A stretch of 64,000 bases of DNA from Odontocerum albicorne (Eukaryota; Arthropoda; Insecta; Trichoptera; Odontoceridae), in the NCBI GenBank assembly GCA_949825065.1, contig OX463845.1:25672738-25736737 (forward strand). The letters run 5' to 3'. The translations under genes and the position numbers were made by a program. Positions 59,441-64,000 of this stretch are shown here, piece by piece. How positions within the stretch are numbered: the stretch's first letter is position 1; every line of letters starts with the position of its first letter. The notes under the pieces were generated by a model. That model did not search any database. It was given only the letters and a program-made list of their open reading frames with translations, and was not told the DNA's origin.

Positions 59441-59797
59441 TCTTGTAAAACTCTTCTGTATGCGAAATACTGAAACTAATACTACGCGCATGAAAGGTTG
59501 TGGATAATCCTTTTATATTACACACCTGGATAAAACTTTCCTGTATGCGAAATACTGAATCTAATACTACGCACATTAAAGGTTTTGGATAATCCTTTTA
59601 TATTACAAACCTGGATAAAACTTTCCAGTATGCGAAATACTGAATCTAATACTACGCGCATTAAAGGTTCTGGATAATCCTTTTATATTACAAACCTGGA
59701 TAAAACTTTCCTGTGTGCGAAAGACTGAATCTAATACTACGCGCATTAAAGGTTGTGTATAATCCTTTTATATTACAAACCTAGATATAACTTTCCA
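59441..59797. repeat. 85-bp tandem repeat, about 4.2 copies
   Basis: Anchors tgcgaaatactga at 59461, 59546, 59631 and 59716; ggataatccttttatatta at 59502, 59587, 59672 and 59757. Exact 85-bp spacing with few substitutions. Confidence 0.96.
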
Positions 59798-59854
59798 CGC
59801 ATTATCTAACTGCTGAAATGAATAACATGTTTTAAATTTAATTTTTAAGTAAAG

Positions 59855-60045
59855 TATGCTTGGATCAAGTGAGTGATATTTTGAAAGAAGGAAATGTAAA
59901 AAGTCAGAGAAATCGTAAAAGTTGTGTGAGAATTGAGGTGTATGGATGTCGAGGCAGCCAAAGATGTGTGTCGTGAAACAAAGTCTGACGCTCTATTCTC
60001 TCTGCCTAGCCCGAAATGAAAACGGCATGATGGTGTGCATATGTG
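59855..60045 (+). mobile_element. LINE-F extreme 3' end
   Basis: Frame: LDQVSDILKEGNVKSQRNRK (from 59859), matching 23417-23674. It then runs through ctgacgctctattctctctg, cctagcccg and aaaacggcatgatggtgtgc. Confidence 0.8.
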
Positions 60046-60122
60046 AATTTAATTCTCCCCATGTTTGAATAAGGAACTTAGTTCTATTAGGAGATTCATT
60101 GCAAACATATGAATTATTAACT

Positions 60123-60355
60123 AAAACTGATTATCAAACACAGTTTATTCCGCTATGTGTAACCTTACCGGTTTCAAGGTTTTCACCTCATAATCAGGGT
60201 AGCACAAACAAGTATTGTTTTTGCTCCCCTGATGATGAGGTTAAAACCTTGAAATTGGTAGGGTTATACCGTTACATAAAGTAGAATTAACTGTATTTGA
60301 TGAAACAAATTTTAATGTCTTTAAACCTCCACAATATTAATAATGCCTTTACTAT
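60123..60355. mobile_element. Palindromic fold-back element, copy 2
   Basis: Arms: tatcaaacacagtttattcc, gctatgtgtaaccttaccgg and the inverse cctgatgatgaggttaaaac, cttgaaattggtagggttat accgttac. Followed by the shared flank aatgtctttaaacctccaca. Neither arm carries the TACTCGTA found in copy 1. Confidence 0.82.
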
Positions 60356-61560
60356 ATGTATATAATAAAAAACTGATTATTTCCTAACCAAATAATTTTT
60401 TGCACTATCATCGAAGACAAATATTCTAGAGTATTTTTCCACAATCTGTTCAGGGTATCTTAATTCTAAAAAAACTAGTTTTTGTTTATTCATAAATGCC
60501 AATTTTTTACTGTAAAATTTATGATGGATTAAGCGAGCAACATTTTAAAATAATAAGTTGGTTGTTTATCTGTACTCTCACCATATAATTCCATCAATGT
60601 CGGTTCACAACTTTGCACTCCAATTGCACTTACATTAGGAAGAGATCTATGGGATTTTTTTGTTATTTTAGACTTTAGTTTCAATTCATGTACAGTAAAT
60701 TAAATATGATTTTTTCGTATACGTAAAACATAATTGTTGTAATATATTTCCAGTGATTTGTCTTTAATAAATATTTGAATATCCCTGACACATTTCAAAG
60801 ACCATATAAGTGAAAATATTTATTAATAATTAAGCATTTAATTCCTTAGATTTTTTTTAATAAAACATGGATTAAAAAAATAATGTAATGTAATAAGAAA
60901 TTGATAAAGCATTGAAATAAGATAAAATTTATTTTTGACTAAGTTTGTATTTAAAATTATCGCAATTTTGTACGTAGGAATTTTTTTAACTTTTGTTGAC
61001 TTTTATAGTAAGTTTAAATTTAAAAGGATAACAAAGCTATGAAAATAACTAAGTATTTTATGGTGATTTAACTAACAGTTAATATGGGAATATGCGCAAG
61101 TAAACTCAGTGGAAGTTTAGGGGACAGCTCGGTGATGAAAATACTTAAAATGAGATGAAAACAGAATTTGAAGACGATTATAAATAGTTACCAGGGAAGT
61201 TGAAATGGAAGTGAAGGCTTTGATCAATTATATGTAACTTTATTTCAACAACCAGCAAGTATTTTTTTAACACTGGGATTTTAATCAAAAATGTTTTCCA
61301 AAAATAAGTTTAATTATAATTAAATACTAAAAAAATATTTATGATATTTGTAAACTTGAACATATTTACCGGTAAAAAAAAATTAATATGGCTTTTTTTA
61401 TTAAACTCGTAATTAGGCATTCTATTTTCAATAAAGATGATGATTTGTATTGTATTTTGTAAAACGTTATATTTTATTGAAGATGTTATACTTTATAAGA
61501 AAACCATTAATAATTTCAATGTTTCTTTCAAAAACTCCTTAAGTTCAATTCAAATTGAAT
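60356..61560. other. No gene seen; AT-rich
   Basis: A few poly-T/poly-A tracts; no motif. Confidence 0.5.
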
Positions 61561-61564
61561 GAAA

Positions 61565-61908
61565 TTAGAAGACGATAATGATGCTCTATTCTTCGTGATC
61601 GAGAATTATTGTCAGCCATCTTGTGAATGGAAGACACCTCTGCGTGTATTAGTTTATGCATGCAAGTTTCTACAATTCAGAAAGCACAGTCTTGACAGAT
61701 AAGAAGTTTCGAAGGCAAGTAGAGCAAATTACCAAAACTACTTAATCTGATACAACGTTGTATTAGGCAGAGTTTTATATATAACTATTTTGTATTATTT
61801 TATCAATAGCGACAAAATAATTTATGGTGCGCAGCAGTAAGCTACAGAAAAACATTCAGAGGTAAAACAAATGCGGAATTGAATCCACCAGGTATCGAAT
61901 GCCTGATA
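61565..61908 (-). mobile_element. SINE-B, near full length
   Basis: Body: gtgatcgagaattattgtca, tgcgtgtattagtttatgca tgcaag, cagtcttgacagata, gtattaggcagagttttata. The reversed head is at the right (gcggaattgaatccaccagg). TACGAGTA follows at 61920. Confidence 0.72.
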
Positions 61909-61965
61909 CATTTTCATTATACGAGTAGATTGATAAAAAATCAAATACATGAATGGTTAAAATAG

Positions 61966-62121
61966 TTACTAGGTTCTTTTGTACGACGCTGAAAATTTTG
62001 GATTTACCGCTATTCTCAACATATTTTCATTAATAAAATCAGTTAGATGTTTTCTTTTGCACGACGCCGAAAAATGTGGATTGACTCTCATTCTCAACCT
62101 TTTTCCATTAATAACATAAGA
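61966..62121. repeat. 78-bp direct duplication, two diverged copies
   Basis: cttttgtacgacgctgaaaa (61976) and cttttgcacgacgccgaaaa (62054), each followed by tgtggatt-like text, tattctcaac / cattctcaac and tttcattaata / ttccattaata. Confidence 0.85.
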
Positions 62122-62189
62122 TTGGTAAGTTCTTTCAATTTCTTTCGTCTTTTGTATGGGATTTAATTTTTACTGTGCCAGTATAACTT

Positions 62190-62375
62190 GACGGATTTTT
62201 GCAATTCGGTAATATCTTCCAACCAGAAAAGTAAAACATTATATGAGCTTAAAGTGAAAATTATACTGAAACTTTCATTATATATTTTTTGTAGCTAACG
62301 GGAATCGAATTTGCGAAACTTGAACTGGAAGATACATATTTGTCTTATCAAGTAGGCCACGGAAGTCGATTGAAG
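62190..62375 (-). mobile_element. SINE-C, minus strand
   Basis: Left: tail block reversed (ttgcaattcggtaatatctt ccaaccag). Right: reversed head (acttccgtggcctacttgat aagac) with a gattcccgttagc B box. One of the more complete minus-strand copies. Confidence 0.7.
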
Positions 62376-63635
62376 ATAAAAATAATTGACCAATCGAGAT
62401 AAATTTGTTTTATATTTTTGAAAATACGGTAACTAGGTCTATCACATTATTTTTCTTTAAAATTCATATTTTTTTCACCCTCAATACACATAACAATTAA
62501 GAAATAACCCAGACAACAATATGTGAAAATAGGAGGTTGACAAAATATGAACATAATGGAATTAAAAAAAAGTCAGCATTGTGCTGAGTGACATTTAAAA
62601 GACTTTTTGATATAATGATACAGTTGAATGGCCCAGCTTCGTATCGCACATACAAAAATATCGTTCAATTGAAATACTGATTGGAAATTGGAAAATTGTA
62701 TTCAAATCCACAGATATCTGTTCATCGTCTGATGCAAGCTGATATATAACCTTTTAACTGAGGAAACTTTTGAAAATCGCTGAAAACAACGTGGAGGATG
62801 TATATCAGTATAGAAAATTCAAGTTGTTTAACTTTTGTATTACTGAGGCTCTATTGGTGTTAGACCTTGTGTTTTCATGCTTAAGAATTGGTAAACTTTA
62901 GAAATAATATATTGAGGCTAGAAGGGTACTAAAAAATTGAAAAGTGATTATAATATGGTTATGTAAAAACTGAGTTCAAGTATATAACTCTGTTGTTTTT
63001 TATTAATTTATACTAACAACTTTTTAAAAATGAATATTAGAAGATACACTTTACAGCCTATCCTCATATATATAAAGTTAATTTTATGTAAAATAAGTCA
63101 GTTATCATTAAACAGCTACTTGCAGTGTCAACACCGGAAATCTTGAATGATTCATCCAAATGTCAGCGTTCTGAAATCTTGACCAATCATTAATTCTAGT
63201 GGCACTCTTAACCAGTCTCGAGTGTTTTACTTAAATTGACAGAAACGATATGTGTAAAGCTTTAAGTCACTTTGGTATTAGTGATTCAGGTATTGATAGA
63301 ATATTATGAAATTTAAATATAATATCATTATTATTTATTGATCATTTATATTATGTTTTAAAGTATACCAAGTAACGATAACTATTTTACTCACATTTAA
63401 ACATGTGAAGTTTTAATTTTAAAAACAATAAAAATAAAATTATATTTTTTTTTCCTTTTGTACGTAATATTTTACTATGGTCAATTGAATTGAGCTAAAG
63501 TTTTTTTTCAGATTCTGCAGGATGTCAGATTTATCTATTTCTATTGATTTAAGGTCTAGTTTTACTTATTGTAAATTTAGCAAATGTATTTCTGAGTTTA
63601 CTGAGGGTTCGTGAATTATGATATGTAAGCAAAAT
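62376..63635. other. No gene seen
   Basis: AT-rich; no reading frame with a recognised motif. Confidence 0.45.
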
Positions 63636-63639
63636 TTGG

Positions 63640-63785
63640 GCATGTAGAAAAGTGATCAAAGTAAGATAAAATGCAGTAGAAATTAGAGCGTTGCGTTAAA
63701 TGTGTGAAAACATAATGTTTGACCGAATAAGGGATGAAGAAATTAAAACAAAACGCGAATTGAAAAAATGAATATACTACCTTGA
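63640..63785 (+). mobile_element. LINE-F-related fragment
   Basis: atgcagtagaaattagagcg, ttgcgttaaatgtgtgaaaa, gtttgaccgaataagggatg aag match the sense strand (AVEIRALR...MCENIMFDRIRDEEI). Confidence 0.65.
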
Positions 63786-63789
63786 TCAG

Positions 63790-63962
63790 GACCGGCCACC
63801 GTGTGGCGCTGTCAGTCACCCGATTGGAGTTTTTTTTTGTTAGGTTACCACATCTATCATTGACACTTCCCTCTAAATTTCAGCGTCATAGCTTGACATT
63901 TGTAAAAGTTACGCTGTACTGAGTACATCTACCTTTGTTTTCGATTTTTTACAAGTTTGAAA
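63790..63962 (+). promoter_or_regulatory. Putative 5' terminal region of a mariner-like element
   Basis: A GC-richer piece (accggccaccgtgtggcgct) is followed by a T run and ttaggttaccacatctatca, whose TTAGGTT start resembles many mariner ends. It then leads to the transposase-like ATG at 63963. The other end lies outside the window and no TA duplication can be confirmed. Confidence 0.3.
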
Positions 63963-64000
63963 ATGGCATCAACTGTGCATCAACGAGTTTGCATTAAATT
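63963..64000 (+). CDS. Mariner-type transposase N-terminus, cut by window edge
   Basis: Starts ATG GCA TCA and reads MASTVHQRVCIK before the window ends. The pattern xxTVEQRVCIKFCxKLGKxAxET is the start of mariner transposases with an HTH_48-type N-terminal domain. Only 12 codons are visible, so family and intactness are open. It differs from the decayed mariner at 40440-41010, whose N-terminus is not preserved. Confidence 0.5.
   Translation, partial: MASTVHQRVCIK

Overview
The window is AT-rich eukaryotic DNA. It has no operons, no long host open reading frames, and is packed with decayed transposable elements: 5'-truncated LINEs, tRNA-derived SINEs, Tc1/mariner/pogo-type DNA transposons and several tandem repeats. 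The LINE types, a Tigger-like pogo element with TA duplications and DD34D-type mariner remnants fit an arthropod, most likely an insect. The exact group cannot be read from the sequence. I found no host gene I would defend. Two short exon-like pieces (about 9601-9750 minus and 47843-48034 plus) are listed with low confidence. Everything clearly protein-like is transposon-derived.

Layout. 1-5 kb: a LINE-F fragment carrying an inverted duplication, a SINE-C, a CR1-like reverse transcriptase (RT) fragment and a perfect 31-bp hairpin. 5-13 kb: more LINE-F fragments, a SINE-B, and a repeat-D copy split by a LINE-G insertion with an 11-bp target duplication. 13-19 kb: LINE-F fragments and a diverged ~396-bp direct duplication. 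19.9-22.1 kb: a LINE-H RT remnant split by a Tigger-like element with intact inverted ends and a TA duplication. 23-26 kb: a cluster of SINE-A, -B and -C, LINE-F, LINE-G and LINE-J pieces and a second repeat-D copy. 29-38 kb: LINE-F, LINE-K, a CR1-like C-terminus, a 58-bp x 6 array and a third repeat-D copy. 38-41 kb: a jockey-like RT fragment, a decayed mariner transposase and a 185-bp (TA)n tract. 43-50 kb: LINE-F, SINE-C copies and a degraded ~138-bp satellite split by a SINE. 51-60 kb: three copies of a palindromic fold-back element, LINE-F RT pieces, a full-length SINE-B and an 85-bp tandem array. 61-64 kb: SINE-B, SINE-C, a 78-bp duplication and, at the right edge, the start of a mariner-type transposase.

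The most unusual signal is not a gene. The 8-mer TACGAGTA (or its complement TACTCGTA) occurs 18 times, scattered and mostly outside shared repeats. A rough base-composition estimate predicts about two. Two sites lie in repeats that allow comparison with an unfilled sequence: one arm of a palindrome against its other arm, and a jockey-like RT against the family pattern. In both, the 8-mer looks like a clean 6-bp insertion at a TA dinucleotide (TA becomes TA-CGAG-TA). That suggests a TA-targeted micro-insertion or excision footprint.

Family letters (SINE-A/B/C, LINE-F/G/H/J/K, repeat D, repeat E) are labels used only here. Alignments were done by eye, so most element boundaries are uncertain by 10-30 bases.
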